NCBI RefSeq assembly: GCF_000296445.1
Contig: NZ_JH815198.1
Location: forward strand, 1,489,114 to 1,553,113
Origin: Slackia piriformis YIT 12062
GTDB lineage: Bacteria > Actinomycetota > Coriobacteriia > Coriobacteriales > Eggerthellaceae
Reading direction: 5' to 3'
Length of the DNA stretch: 64,000 nt
Made by a program: the position numbers and the translations under genes. Each line of letters begins with the position of its first letter. The stretch's first letter is position 1. The notes under the pieces were generated by a model. That model had not been told where the DNA came from, made no database searches, and saw only the letters and a list, made by a program, of their open reading frames with translations. Below, piece after piece: positions 1-9,084 of the stretch.

Positions 1-694
1 CCACGCCCTCTGCGCGGGCAACCGCCATGGTCTCGCGCATGGCGGCGACGAGGCTGCGATTCTGCTCCCCCTCGGCGGTAACCGTGCCGTAAGTCCCTTC
101 ATACACCATGCAGGTCTGGTTCAGTCCCACGTTCATCATGAGCTTCGTCCACATACGGTGGCGAATGTCGTCCTCAACGACGAAATCGATACCCGCCCTC
201 GCAAAGAAGTCGGCGATTTCGTCCACGACCCCTTCGTCGGTATGAGGAGCTGCGCCGAACCTGATCTGACCAGGATGCGTGTACGTATGCTCCGTGCCGA
301 TATACACCGCGTCCATCCCCTGGGCAACACTGAGCACGAGATTGCCCCAACCGAACACCTCGGCGATGCGCTCTTCACTTGTGATGCCGTTCAAAAGCGA
401 AATGATTCGAGTTTCCGGACCGACGCAGGATTTCATGGTTCGCAACGCGGTTTCCATGCCGGTGGCCTTGATGGCGAGTATCAAAAGATCGACAGGCTGC
501 GCTTCGGAAGCGGGGACGGTCCTGATCTCGCACGGATCGCCGTTGATGCGGATTTTGTCGTCAGAATGCCGCCTAAAACGTTGGTCGTCCATGACGAACT
601 CGACCGCGTCGGGTCCGATATTGCTCGCGATAAGGCTTCCGTACAAAAGGCCGACGGCGCCTTTGCCGATGATGGCCGCTTTCTCTATCCGCAC
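1..694 (-). CDS. panE: Ketopantoate reductase family protein (PanE/ApbA), C-terminus beyond the left edge
   Basis: The gene runs off the left edge; about 231 N-terminal codons are visible. The protein opens with a Rossmann dinucleotide motif (IIGKGAVGLLYG), has the LILAIKATGMETAL stretch with the conserved Lys after the second strand, the SLLNGITSEE segment typical of ketopantoate reductases, and the helical-domain motif WTKLMMNVGLNQ with the catalytic Lys and Asn. The family reduces 2-dehydropantoate to pantoate with NADPH in pantothenate synthesis, but many members act on other 2-keto acids, so the substrate is inferred. The start is a GTG at 694 with an AAAGGCAGG ribosome site just upstream; a TTG two codons earlier is an alternative. 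About 70 bases separate it from the aminopeptidase upstream. Confidence 0.8.
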   Translation of the reverse strand, partial: MRIEKAAIIGKGAVGLLYGSLIASNIGPDAVEFVMDDQRFRRHSDDKIRINGDPCEIRTVPASEAQPVDLLILAIKATGMETALRTMKSCVGPETRIISLLNGITSEERIAEVFGWGNLVLSVAQGMDAVYIGTEHTYTHPGQIRFGAAPHTDEGVVDEIADFFARAGIDFVVEDDIRHRMWTKLMMNVGLNQTCMVYEGTYGTVTAEGEQNRSLVAAMRETMAVARAEGV

Positions 695-764
695 CGACAA
701 ACCTGCCTTTCCCGTTCTGAACACACCGCGCACGTGCGCGCAACCGACTCTAATGCAAGAACGC

Positions 765-2138
765 CTACGCCTCCTGCGGCGAAACCAGTGTCGCAGACGA
801 CGCCCCGTCTATGCGAATGTCCGTTTCGAAAAACGCCTCCAGCGCCCGGCGCGCATAAAGCGCATCGAGCACGCCCGCCGTCTCGTACGAGGAATGCATA
901 GCGATCTGCGGGCAGCCTATGTCCACAGCGTGCATGCTCGCTTGAATGTTCGAGAGATTGCCGAGCGTGGAACCGCCCGCCATATTGCTTTTGTTCGCAA
1001 AGCGCTGCACGGGCACGCCCGCATCGGCGCAAATCCCCGTGAAGACCGCTCGGCTGAAAGCATCCGTGCAATATGCCTGGTTGGCGGCCTCTTTGACCAC
1101 GATGCCGCCGTTGAGAAAGCACCTGTTGCCTTCGTCGGCTTTTTCGGGATGGTTGGGATGCACCGCATGGGCGTTGTCGCAACTTGCCATCATGCTCGCC
1201 GCAAGAGCGCGGCGCAGGTCTTGCCAACTGAAGCCGAGAGCGTCGTTTATGCGTTCAAGGACGTCGCGCAGCATGGTTGACATGGCCCCCTGTTTGGTGT
1301 TCGACCCCACCTCTTCGTTGTCGAAGCAGCAATACACCGAAACGCAACCGTTCTGCTTTGCGGAAAGGAACGCCTCGAGCGAAGCGTGCGCACACATGAG
1401 GTCGTCGAGCCGCGGCGCCGAGACGAATTCGTCCGCCGCTCCCCAAATACGCGCGGCTTCCAAGCTCACCAGGAAAACATCGCGACCGACGATCTGCGCG
1501 GGATCAACGCCGAGTTCGCCCGCAAGAAACGCGTCGAACGAACCCGCCCCAAGCGCTCCGGCGGAAAAAAGCGGGCAGGCATCCACCTGCCTATCAGGCG
1601 CAAACCCTTTATTGACCTCGCGGTTCATATGGATGGCGACGCTTGGTATAAGAGCGACGGGGCGATCGATAAACAACAGGCGGCTTTCGATACGAGAGTC
1701 GTCACGCACCATAACGCGCCCCGCAAGGCCGAGAGGACGGTCGAACCAGGTGTAGTCGATCATGCCCCCATACGCTTCCACATTGAGACGAAGCGCATTT
1801 CCCGGAGCCGAAAGCTCGGCGGCGTCTTTGACCTTGAACGCCGGGGAGTCGCTATGCGATGCGGCAATTTGGAAGTGATAGCCGTCTTCGGGCATATTGT
1901 CGCCAATGCGCCATGTAATAACGCTCGAGGCATTACGCGTGGTGAAATAGCAGCCGCCCGGCTCCATGCTCCACGCGGCGTTTTCAGGAAGATAGCGAAA
2001 ACCCACGTCACGAAGACGAGACGTTATCTCGTCAACGGCATGAAACGCGCTCGGAGAAGCCTGAATGAACGAGCAGAGTCGTCGAGCTTGGCTGCAGGCG
2101 TCCTCCGACGGCGCGCCGAACACTTCGCAATCTGGCAT
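765..2138 (-). CDS. apeB: M18 family aminopeptidase (aspartyl aminopeptidase type)
   Basis: A 457-residue cytosolic metallopeptidase of family M18, which removes N-terminal residues, often acidic ones, from peptides. Metal-ligand motifs are visible in the expected order: AASHSDSPAF (His, Asp), CFDNEEVGS (the Asn-Glu-Glu catalytic pair), HPNHPEK and the C-terminal MHSSYETAG His. Length matches the family. The reading frame is open to 2177, but the ATG at 2138 has a GAAAGGA ribosome site seven to eight bases upstream, so the shorter start is preferred. It is followed by panE on the same strand. It probably serves peptide catabolism, which fits an amino-acid-fermenting organism (inference). Confidence 0.92.
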   Translation of the reverse strand: MPDCEVFGAPSEDACSQARRLCSFIQASPSAFHAVDEITSRLRDVGFRYLPENAAWSMEPGGCYFTTRNASSVITWRIGDNMPEDGYHFQIAASHSDSPAFKVKDAAELSAPGNALRLNVEAYGGMIDYTWFDRPLGLAGRVMVRDDSRIESRLLFIDRPVALIPSVAIHMNREVNKGFAPDRQVDACPLFSAGALGAGSFDAFLAGELGVDPAQIVGRDVFLVSLEAARIWGAADEFVSAPRLDDLMCAHASLEAFLSAKQNGCVSVYCCFDNEEVGSNTKQGAMSTMLRDVLERINDALGFSWQDLRRALAASMMASCDNAHAVHPNHPEKADEGNRCFLNGGIVVKEAANQAYCTDAFSRAVFTGICADAGVPVQRFANKSNMAGGSTLGNLSNIQASMHAVDIGCPQIAMHSSYETAGVLDALYARRALEAFFETDIRIDGASSATLVSPQEA

Positions 2139-2451
2139 AGAGCCGTCCTTTCTCGCATGCGCCGCATCATGCGCCAACGAGAAGCGAATGCCTCGGACGT
2201 TCAGCGGCCTTCTTCGGATAAGCCGTATTTTCGCCGAATTCGAACGAACTTACGATACCGGCAAGCATAAAGCACAAGAAGAAACATCGCGATTGCCCTG
2301 CATGCCGGGATGCGTTCCTTTGCGCTAGACTACAAAGCCGCACAACAGACGAAACAAAGCGCGCAGATTTCGCCATCGATGCCTTCGTTGAATTCAAACG
2401 CGACGTGCTTGAGAGAACGGCGTTTTGCACATGAACGACAGGGGGGGAGCA
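2139..2451. other. Divergent intergenic region between aminopeptidase and pth2
   Basis: About 310 bases separate the two divergent genes and must hold both promoters. I see no strong sigma-70 pair, repeat or RNA structure. The only clear signal is the G-rich ribosome site at 2441-2447 of the plus-strand gene. Confidence 0.5.
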
Positions 2452-2874
2452 ATGTATAACGCAAAGCAAGTCATCGTCGTGAGACGCGACCTCAAAATGC
2501 GCAAAGGAAAGATTGCCGCGCAATCGGGGCACGCCTGCGTTGAGGCGGTGCTTCTGGCCCTTGCGAAGGAAGACCGTTTGAACGACGTGAATGCGACCAA
2601 TGGGTGGATATCCCTCGAGAACAAAGACCGCGAAGCAACGCCTCTTTCCGAATGGTTTGCAAACGGCGTCGCGAAAATATGCGTATACGTAGACTCCGAA
2701 GAAGCACTGCTCGACCTTGATCGCCGAGGAAGAGAACTCGGCTTCGTCACCGCGCTCATCCAGGATGCAGGACACACCGAGTTCCACGGCGAACCCACCT
2801 ACACCTGCATGGCGTTCGAACCCCTGTATCCCGAGCAAATCGACCCGCTCACCGGCGATTTGCCGCTGTATTAA
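2452..2874 (+). CDS. pth2: Peptidyl-tRNA hydrolase, PTH2 family
   Basis: A small protein (140 residues from the chosen start) that should release peptides from peptidyl-tRNA dropped by the ribosome. It has the PTH2 hallmarks: an N-terminal QVIVVRRDLKMRKGKIAAQ segment followed by SGHACVEAV, a central VAKICVYVDSEEAL strand-helix, then IQDAGHTEF with the catalytic Asp, and a terminal LTGDLPLY. PTH2 is the archaeal and eukaryotic fold, sporadic in bacteria, so this is either an extra enzyme or a PTH2-like domain of other use. The frame is open from 2425 with a TTG; the ATG at 2452 follows a run of seven Gs and GGAG and is preferred. It stops nine bases from the convergent phosphoesterase. Confidence 0.85.
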   Translation: MYNAKQVIVVRRDLKMRKGKIAAQSGHACVEAVLLALAKEDRLNDVNATNGWISLENKDREATPLSEWFANGVAKICVYVDSEEALLDLDRRGRELGFVTALIQDAGHTEFHGEPTYTCMAFEPLYPEQIDPLTGDLPLY

Positions 2875-2882
2875 CCTGCGCC

Positions 2883-3623
2883 TTATTGCGCTCGAAAGCC
2901 GTCAGGAACGCGACGCAGATCGTCTCCGTCGGCGGAAGGAACAATTTCCACCACGTCGTTATAGATGACAGTCTGGCGATCGCCAATGCCACGATCTTCA
3001 TGATAGTGCCCGAAAAACCAGTGGCGGTAATCAAGCTTTCGCTCCACATCAAAGAGAAAGCGCGTAAGCTCGTCGTTTTCGTATGTCGGGTTCAGCCGAT
3101 ACTGAACGTTGCTCGCCGCACAATGCGTGAGCACGTAGTCGGTTTTCCAGCTCAATGCATCGAGCGTATCCAGCGCCTGAGCATATTCTTCAGACGAAGG
3201 CATTTCCTGGGGCCACCAGCTTTTATGCGGCGTGCGCCATGCCTTGTCGACCGAACGGGCGCCTCCCATGCAGAAGAAGGAGCGACCAGATATCGTGAAC
3301 GCCTGCCCTCTCATGAGATGAAGGATTGAAGGTCTGACGCGGTGGACCAATCCGCCATGCCACTCTTCCGTCTCCATGGACTCGAGCATGTCGAAATTCT
3401 CGTGGTTTCCATCCACGAACAATGTTGTAAAAGGCTTTTTCTCAAGCCAACGTAACCAGTAGTTGCTTTCGGAATTATCGGCCCAAACCAGGCCGAAATC
3501 TCCGCAGACTATTACGTAATCTTGTTTATCGAGCTCGCAGCCTGTCGAAAAGAAACCAGAACCGAGCCTGCGCAGGTCCATCGACCCGTGCGTATCGCCC
3601 GTGATGAAAATACGATTCGCCAC
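2883..3623 (-). CDS. Calcineurin-like metallophosphoesterase
   Basis: A 246-residue soluble phosphoesterase. The dinuclear metal motifs are present in order: FITGDTHGS (D-x-H), VIVCGDFG (GD-x-G), FVDGNHENF (GNHE), VLTHCAAS and WFFGHYHED (GHxH). The family hydrolyses phosphomono- or diesters; the substrate here is unknown. The start is a GTG at 3623 with AAGGAGA five to six bases upstream; the frame extends to 3653 without a better site. It lies 37 bases upstream-of-strand from mntP's end and is convergent with pth2, and no conserved partner suggests its role. Confidence 0.85.
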   Translation of the reverse strand: MANRIFITGDTHGSMDLRRLGSGFFSTGCELDKQDYVIVCGDFGLVWADNSESNYWLRWLEKKPFTTLFVDGNHENFDMLESMETEEWHGGLVHRVRPSILHLMRGQAFTISGRSFFCMGGARSVDKAWRTPHKSWWPQEMPSSEEYAQALDTLDALSWKTDYVLTHCAASNVQYRLNPTYENDELTRFLFDVERKLDYRHWFFGHYHEDRGIGDRQTVIYNDVVEIVPSADGDDLRRVPDGFRAQ

Positions 3624-3660
3624 AGCATCTCCTTTCCGTCCGACCGAAAGCAAAGGACGC

Positions 3661-4224
3661 CTAGAAAAACATCGCCTTTAACCCGATAAGTACCAGCACA
3701 ACGCCGCCCACAATCTGCGCCCTGTCGCCCAAGACGTTGCCGAACCTTTTACCAAGCGCCAAAGCGACAAAGCAGCACGCGCACGTAGTCAGGGCGATAA
3801 TTGCCGCCGATAACGCAATATCCACGTTGACGGCGCGCAAGCTCACACCGACAGCGAACGCATCAATGCTCGTGGCCACAGATTGCATCAAAATGAGCCC
3901 GGCCGTAAGCCGCTGCGCCTCAATGGAGCACGATTCCTCTGGATTACGCAGTGCCGACACGCCTTCCTTAATCATGGTGCCGCCGATAATGCCCAGAATA
4001 ACCAGCGTCACAATGCCTGCGTACGCCTCGATGATATTTCCGATGATTCCCCCGAGAAAAAAGCCCAGCAAAGGCATGAGCCCCTGAAAGACGCCGAAGG
4101 CAATCGGCAACACGAACAGACGCGCTCGCGATGCGCCCCGATAGCAAAACGCATTGGAAATTGTGACGGCAAAGGCATCCATCGCCAACGCCACACCCAG
4201 CACGATGATTTCGACCATGCTCAT
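3661..4224 (-). CDS. mntP: Putative manganese efflux pump MntP
   Basis: A 187-residue integral membrane protein with six predicted helices in two repeated halves. Each half carries the acidic motif of the family: ALAMDAFAVTISNA near the N-terminus and SVATSIDAFAVGVSL in the second half, with the membrane-buried Asp residues that bind Mn2+. MntP exports excess manganese. The start ATG at 4224 overlaps the stop of the upstream DUF554 gene (ATGA), and a GGGGG ribosome site lies within that gene's end, so the two are translationally coupled. No yybP-ykoY riboswitch is recognisable upstream of the pair. Confidence 0.9.
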   Translation of the reverse strand: MSMVEIIVLGVALAMDAFAVTISNAFCYRGASRARLFVLPIAFGVFQGLMPLLGFFLGGIIGNIIEAYAGIVTLVILGIIGGTMIKEGVSALRNPEESCSIEAQRLTAGLILMQSVATSIDAFAVGVSLRAVNVDIALSAAIIALTTCACCFVALALGKRFGNVLGDRAQIVGGVVLVLIGLKAMFF

Positions 4225-4943
4225 ACCAAAACCCCCTGTATGTATTGCATGGCGGCGCATACTGCGATGGGCATAAACGCCGCTGGAAGATAATTCGCCA
4301 CCTTAATATCGGTGAGTTTGAGCATGTTCAGCCCGATAGCCAAAAGGAGCAGGCTGCCGGCGCACACCATTTCGTTAATGACCGCATCGGTCAAAAGCGG
4401 CGCAATTAGACTTGCCCCCAAACTCAAAGCCGCCTCGTACGCAAACACCGCAATGCCCGAAAACGGCACGCCTACGCCAAGCGTGGTGGCCATAACCATG
4501 ACAACCACCATATCGATTACTGCCTTGGCGAACAGCGTGGAATGATCGAGCTGCAAGCCGCTTTGCAACGACCCCAACACCGCCATAGATCCGATGCAGA
4601 TGAATAATGATGAGGAAACGAAGCCGTCGGAGAAATTGCCCAATGCCGTGGAGCCGCGAAACACTCGGTCTATCTTCGCCTGCACCCAATCGCCAAAACG
4701 ATGAATCCACCCGTCGATGTCGATGGCAAAGCCGAGCATTCCGCCGATCACGACCGAAAGCACCGTGACCACCACGTCCCCGCCTTTGACCATACCCTGC
4801 ACAGCCACGAGGATGACGCACAGCCCCAAGCCTTTCATAAGGAAATCGCCCAGGTCGTTCGGCATGCGGCGCTTGAACAGCAGACCGAGCACGCCACCGA
4901 ACACCGTCGCGATGCCGTTGACCAGCGACCCGAGTATAACCAT
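4221..4943 (-). CDS. DUF554 family membrane protein (YqgA/YdfK type)
   Basis: A 240-residue protein with about seven hydrophobic segments and the DUF554 signature: GSLVNGIATVFGGVLGLLFKRRMP at the N-terminus, followed by LGLCVILVAVQGM and the central FVSSSLFICIGSMAVLGSLQSG. The function of the family is not established; transport or regulation of transport at the cytoplasmic membrane is likely. It shares a four-base ATGA overlap with mntP, which hints at a metal-related role (inference). The start ATG at 4943 follows a GGAAGGGG ribosome site. Confidence 0.85.
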   Translation of the reverse strand: MVILGSLVNGIATVFGGVLGLLFKRRMPNDLGDFLMKGLGLCVILVAVQGMVKGGDVVVTVLSVVIGGMLGFAIDIDGWIHRFGDWVQAKIDRVFRGSTALGNFSDGFVSSSLFICIGSMAVLGSLQSGLQLDHSTLFAKAVIDMVVVMVMATTLGVGVPFSGIAVFAYEAALSLGASLIAPLLTDAVINEMVCAGSLLLLAIGLNMLKLTDIKVANYLPAAFMPIAVCAAMQYIQGVLV

Positions 4944-5045
4944 CGAAGCCCCTTCCTGCCCCCATCCTTACCGCCGCCCCGAACTCCGATTCGCAGCAAT
5001 TCAGCATGAAAGCATGGCCATGAACATGCGTGCAAGGCGAAGCGC

Positions 5046-5071
5046 AAAAAAGGCACGGCGTACGCCGTGCC
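5046..5071 (-). terminator. Rho-independent terminator of the MFS gene
   Basis: A perfect 20-base palindrome GGCACGGCGTACGCCGTGCC at 5052-5071 is followed on the minus strand by six Ts. It lies just downstream of the MFS stop codon and separates that gene from the DUF554-mntP pair. Confidence 0.85.
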
Positions 5072-5080
5072 TTTCGCATT

Positions 5081-6472
5081 TTACTCCTTAGCAGCCGCGT
5101 TCGACCCTTCCGAACGTAGCTCGACCTTGCGTTTAACGACCTTCGCGTCGTCGAACGTGGCGGCCACTTCTTTATCGAGCTTGCGCAGAATAGGCAGCGT
5201 GCCTAGCAAGATGCCGCCAATCGACACCACGACGCCCGCGATGACGAACCAGTTGGCAACGCCGGTGAATTCCGCGCAGGTTCCCGCCAGCGCAAGGCCG
5301 ATCGGTGACGAAAGAGCCGTCACCGTGGTGAAAAGCCCCATGACGCGACCCATTTTCTCGGGCGGCACGCGCTTTTGGAACACCGCCAGCAAGGGGCCGT
5401 TGAAAAACGCCTCTACCACGCCCGAAATGCCCGTCAGAATGACGAAGAACACGAACATGTCAGGCGTGAGCAAGCCCGTCAGAACCAAAATGACACCTGC
5501 GCCGAAACCCGACAGGGCAACCAGGCGCAACAGACGGCGCCCGCCGCCCCATACGAACAGAATGCCCATGCCCACAAGCGAGGCCACGCCGTAGGCCGCC
5601 TCGACGGTCGAGGCCATATAGCCGTCGCCGTTGAACTGATCATAGGTCATCAGCGGGAACAGTGAATTGATGCCCGCGTACATGGAGATGACCACCATGA
5701 CGATTCCCGCCATGACCAAAAGGCCGCGGTCGGCGTTGAGCGTGGCAAAGCCCGCCTTGAGGCTTTTGATCGGATGGCGCGCCTCGTCGCTCGTATCGTG
5801 GAAATCGGGGATCTTCGCTGTGGCGATAGTAAGCACCGCCGCCGCGCAGCCAAGCGTGTTGAGGAACAGTACCATCTGAAAACCGATGACGGTATAGAGG
5901 AAGATGCCGAACACGGGTCCGACAATCAGCGCCAAAGACCACAGACTCTGATTGAGGGTGTTGATGCGTACCAAGTGGCGCTTCGGAACAAGCAAAGGCA
6001 TGGTAGATTCCATCGCCGGGATATGAAACGCCTGTCCCACGCTGCGCAACGCGCTCATGATGAGCACCAGCTCGACCGACACGTGGCCCATCATGATAAT
6101 CATGCCCATGATCAGCGCCATGGCCCCGACGAACGCATCGGCCGCCATGAGCACGTATTTCCTGTTGAAGCGGTCAGCTATCACGCCGCCGATCGGAGAG
6201 AGCAGACCTTGCGGCAGCATCGAGCACAGCGAGGCAACCGCCAGCATGAACGCCGAATCGGTGGTTTCGGTGACGTACCACACGCCTGCATACATGGACG
6301 AATACGCCGTCAGGATGGAAAACGCCTGACCAATCCAAATTGTCACGATGATGCGTTTCCAGCTGTGTGAGAGCTCGGGCGCTTGGGCCTGGACTTTTAC
6401 CGCAATGTCGGATTTCGTTTGTTTAGAAGAGACCGATCCCGCCTTTTTCCCATGCTCTTGGTAGTCACTCAT
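5081..6472 (-). CDS. Major facilitator superfamily exporter
   Basis: A 463-residue transporter with about 12 predicted membrane helices after a hydrophilic N-terminus of some 37 residues. The loop motif GGVIADRFNRKYVL between helices 2 and 3 is the MFS motif A, and the overall pattern (ATTDSAFMLAV, QGLLSPIGG) resembles the EntS/macrolide-efflux branch of proton-driven drug exporters. Substrate is unknown. A strong terminator follows the stop codon, and 230 bases without recognisable signals separate it from uvrB upstream, so it is probably a single-gene unit. Confidence 0.85.
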   Translation of the reverse strand: MSDYQEHGKKAGSVSSKQTKSDIAVKVQAQAPELSHSWKRIIVTIWIGQAFSILTAYSSMYAGVWYVTETTDSAFMLAVASLCSMLPQGLLSPIGGVIADRFNRKYVLMAADAFVGAMALIMGMIIMMGHVSVELVLIMSALRSVGQAFHIPAMESTMPLLVPKRHLVRINTLNQSLWSLALIVGPVFGIFLYTVIGFQMVLFLNTLGCAAAVLTIATAKIPDFHDTSDEARHPIKSLKAGFATLNADRGLLVMAGIVMVVISMYAGINSLFPLMTYDQFNGDGYMASTVEAAYGVASLVGMGILFVWGGGRRLLRLVALSGFGAGVILVLTGLLTPDMFVFFVILTGISGVVEAFFNGPLLAVFQKRVPPEKMGRVMGLFTTVTALSSPIGLALAGTCAEFTGVANWFVIAGVVVSIGGILLGTLPILRKLDKEVAATFDDAKVVKRKVELRSEGSNAAAKE

Positions 6473-6703
6473 GCAAACCGTCCGTTTTCAATTGCTGTGT
6501 CTTTCGAACGACGATAGTATCAAGGCGTACGTAGCACCGCTAGAGCCATCACGAAGCGTAAAGAAAATGTTTCGAACATTCTTACGCGCGCAAGGGCACA
6601 GTGTCGACCAAACCTGCACGAAACAAGAGAGCCAAAAGCCCGATTCGGCCCGAAGCCCAATCTGTCTTATAGCCCAAGATTCCAACGATTAAGCGCTGCG
6701 CGC

Positions 6704-8863
6704 TTACGACCTCCGTCCTCCGCCATAGGAGCTTTTGCGGCCGGCGGCGAAAGCGCTGCCTTTGCGCGCCGTTTTCTTCAAATCGGCCAAAACGTCCTTC
6801 TCAGCAGAGCCTTCAAGCTGCGCCTTCAGCTTGACCACCTGGTCGCGCAGACGGGCAGCCTCTTCGAAGTCCATATTCGCGGATGCGGCGATCATTTCGT
6901 CTTCCATGCTCGAAATGACGCGCATGACCTCCGAACGCGAAAGTTCCGCTAAGGTCTTGTTCACGTCTTCGGCACTGCCCACCTCTTCGCCGTCTCCGTC
7001 CGACATAAAGCCCATGACGTCGTTAATCGCCTTGCGCACGGTCTGAGGCGTAATACCATGTTCTTCGTTGTATTGCATCTGGATTTCACGACGACGCCGC
7101 GTTTCCGAAATGGCCGTTTCCATGGAATCGGTCATTTTATCGGCATACATGATGACCTGACCCGATGCATTACGCGCCGCACGACCTATCGTCTGGATAA
7201 GGCTTCTGTGGTTGCGCAAGAACCCCTCTTTGTCCGCATCAAGGATGGCAACGAGGCTTACCTCGGGAAGATCGAGACCCTCACGCAGCAGGTTAATGCC
7301 CACCAAGACATCGAACTCCCCCTTGCGCAACGCGCTTAGAATCTCGACACGCTCGAGCGTGGCAATGTCGGAATGCATATACCGCGCACGCACCCCTTGA
7401 TCAAGCAGGTGGTCGGTCAAATCTTCGGCCATCTTCTTCGTCAACGTGGTGATAAGCACGCGCTCGTCGCGCTCGGCACGCTCCTTCGCTTCGTCGATGA
7501 TGTCGTCGATTTGGCTTGCTATGGGACGCACGATGATTTCCGGGTCAAGCAGGCCCGTGGGACGAATAATCTGTTCCACCTGGTTCTGCGTGACCTTTTC
7601 TTCATAATCGCCCGGCGTAGCGGACACGTAGATGAACTGCGGAATGCGCTCTTCGAATTCGTCGAAACGCAACGGACGATTGTCCAAGCAGCTTGGAAGA
7701 CGAAAGCCGTGCTCGGCAAGCGTGACTTTGCGGCTACGGTCGCCCTCATGCATGCCGCGAATCTGCGGCACGGTCACATGACTCTCGTCGATGATGCAAA
7801 GGAAGTCATCGGGGAAGTAATCGAGCAGCGTATACGCAGGCTCGCCCGGTTCCCGGCCGTCAAGGTGACGCGAGTAGTTCTCGATTCCGCTGCAGAACCC
7901 CATGGTCTCGAGCATTTCGAGGTCGTAGTTCACGCGCATCTCAAGACGCTGCGCCTCGAGCAGCTTGCCTTCTTCCTTGAATTGCGTCAGGCGGTCGCGC
8001 AGCTCTTCTTGAATGCTCTTGATGGCGCGGTCCATCTTGGGGCGGGCAGTCACATAATGCGAAGCAGGCCAGATGGGAAGCGCCTCGTATTCGTTCAAGA
8101 CCTCGCCCGTCACGTTGTCTATCTCCTGGATGCTCTCGACCTCGTCTCCCCAGAACTCTATGCGCACGGGATTGTCCGCGTAAGGAGGAAACACGTCGAG
8201 CGCATCGCCGCGCACGCGGAACGTGCCGCGCTTGAGCTCGTAATCGTTACGGTCATACTGGATGTCTATCAGTTCGTGAATGACATCGTCGCGCTCGGCC
8301 GGCTTTTCCTTATCCACGAACACGGCCATGCCCGCGTAATCCATGGGCGAGCCGATGCCGTAAATGCAGCTCACCGACGCAACCACGATAATATCGCGAC
8401 GCGAAAGCAGGCTCGACGTTGCCGCATGACGGAGCTTTTCGACCTCCTCATTAATGGAAGCGTCTTTTTCTATGAACGTATCCGTAGAAGGAACGTAGGC
8501 TTCGGGCTGGTAATAGTCGTAGTAGCTCACGAAATAGACCACGGCGTTGTGCGGGAAGAACTCCTTGAGCTCGGCAGCAAGCTGCGCAGCAAGCGTTTTA
8601 TTGGGTGCCATGACCAGCGTGGGCTTCTGAACGGCCTCTATTACCTTGGCCATAGTGAAAGTCTTGCCAGACCCCGTGACGCCGAGAAGATTCTGATAGC
8701 GAAGCCCTCGGCGCACGCCATCAGCAAGAGCCTCGATGGCCTGGGGCTGATCGCCCGCAGGTTCGTACGGGCTTTCCACCTTGAGCGGCGTAGAAGCAAG
8801 ACGCACCTCGGGCAGCTTTCCTTTCATGGAAACGCCTTCTATGTTTTGCAGGTGAGAAGACAT
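6704..8863 (-). CDS. uvrB: Excinuclease ABC subunit UvrB
   Basis: A 719-residue nucleotide excision repair helicase-like ATPase that receives damaged DNA from UvrA and recruits UvrC. The Walker A motif GVTGSGKTF, the damage-probing beta-hairpin region [17 protein letters not shown], the [10 protein letters not shown] Walker B segment, the helicase motifs near [11 protein letters not shown] and QTIGRAARN, and the C-terminal UVR motif ([20 protein letters not shown]) are all visible. The terminal 25 residues are basic and Gly/Ser rich. The start ATG at 8863 follows GGAGC by about eight bases. The large antisense frame across it is a composition artefact. Confidence 0.98.
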   Translation of the reverse strand: MSSHLQNIEGVSMKGKLPEVRLASTPLKVESPYEPAGDQPQAIEALADGVRRGLRYQNLLGVTGSGKTFTMAKVIEAVQKPTLVMAPNKTLAAQLAAELKEFFPHNAVVYFVSYYDYYQPEAYVPSTDTFIEKDASINEEVEKLRHAATSSLLSRRDIIVVASVSCIYGIGSPMDYAGMAVFVDKEKPAERDDVIHELIDIQYDRNDYELKRGTFRVRGDALDVFPPYADNPVRIEFWGDEVESIQEIDNVTGEVLNEYEALPIWPASHYVTARPKMDRAIKSIQEELRDRLTQFKEEGKLLEAQRLEMRVNYDLEMLETMGFCSGIENYSRHLDGREPGEPAYTLLDYFPDDFLCIIDESHVTVPQIRGMHEGDRSRKVTLAEHGFRLPSCLDNRPLRFDEFEERIPQFIYVSATPGDYEEKVTQNQVEQIIRPTGLLDPEIIVRPIASQIDDIIDEAKERAERDERVLITTLTKKMAEDLTDHLLDQGVRARYMHSDIATLERVEILSALRKGEFDVLVGINLLREGLDLPEVSLVAILDADKEGFLRNHRSLIQTIGRAARNASGQVIMYADKMTDSMETAISETRRRREIQMQYNEEHGITPQTVRKAINDVMGFMSDGDGEEVGSAEDVNKTLAELSRSEVMRVISSMEDEMIAASANMDFEEAARLRDQVVKLKAQLEGSAEKDVLADLKKTARKGSAFAAGRKSSYGGGRRS

Positions 8864-9084
8864 GAGCCCGCTCCTTCACTCCAAGCATTTCTCAGCGCGC
8901 ATACGCAATCGCGCGGATTCGTGATATGCAACCAGAATATCACATGCCAATATTTATCGAACATATATTCGTAATTCAAGAAACGCCCGTGAATCCACCG
9001 GCAGCCGCGGCGCAGGTCCGCAAAAAGACAATTCCTAAAGCGTGGACAGCAAACCGCGTTTCAGGACGCTTTTTTAGCAAAGCC

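Noticed and set aside
158-1280. Plus-strand frames of 247 and 333 codons over the panE and aminopeptidase region
   Set aside because: They run opposite to two genes with clear family motifs and have no ribosome site or coding motifs of their own; they arise from GC-rich codon use.
4944-5045. Possible manganese riboswitch before DUF554-mntP
   Set aside because: None of the conserved yybP-ykoY loop sequences can be found in the short gap.
7373-8974. Plus-strand frame of 533 codons opposite uvrB
   Set aside because: The minus strand codes for a complete UvrB; the antisense frame has no recognisable domain.
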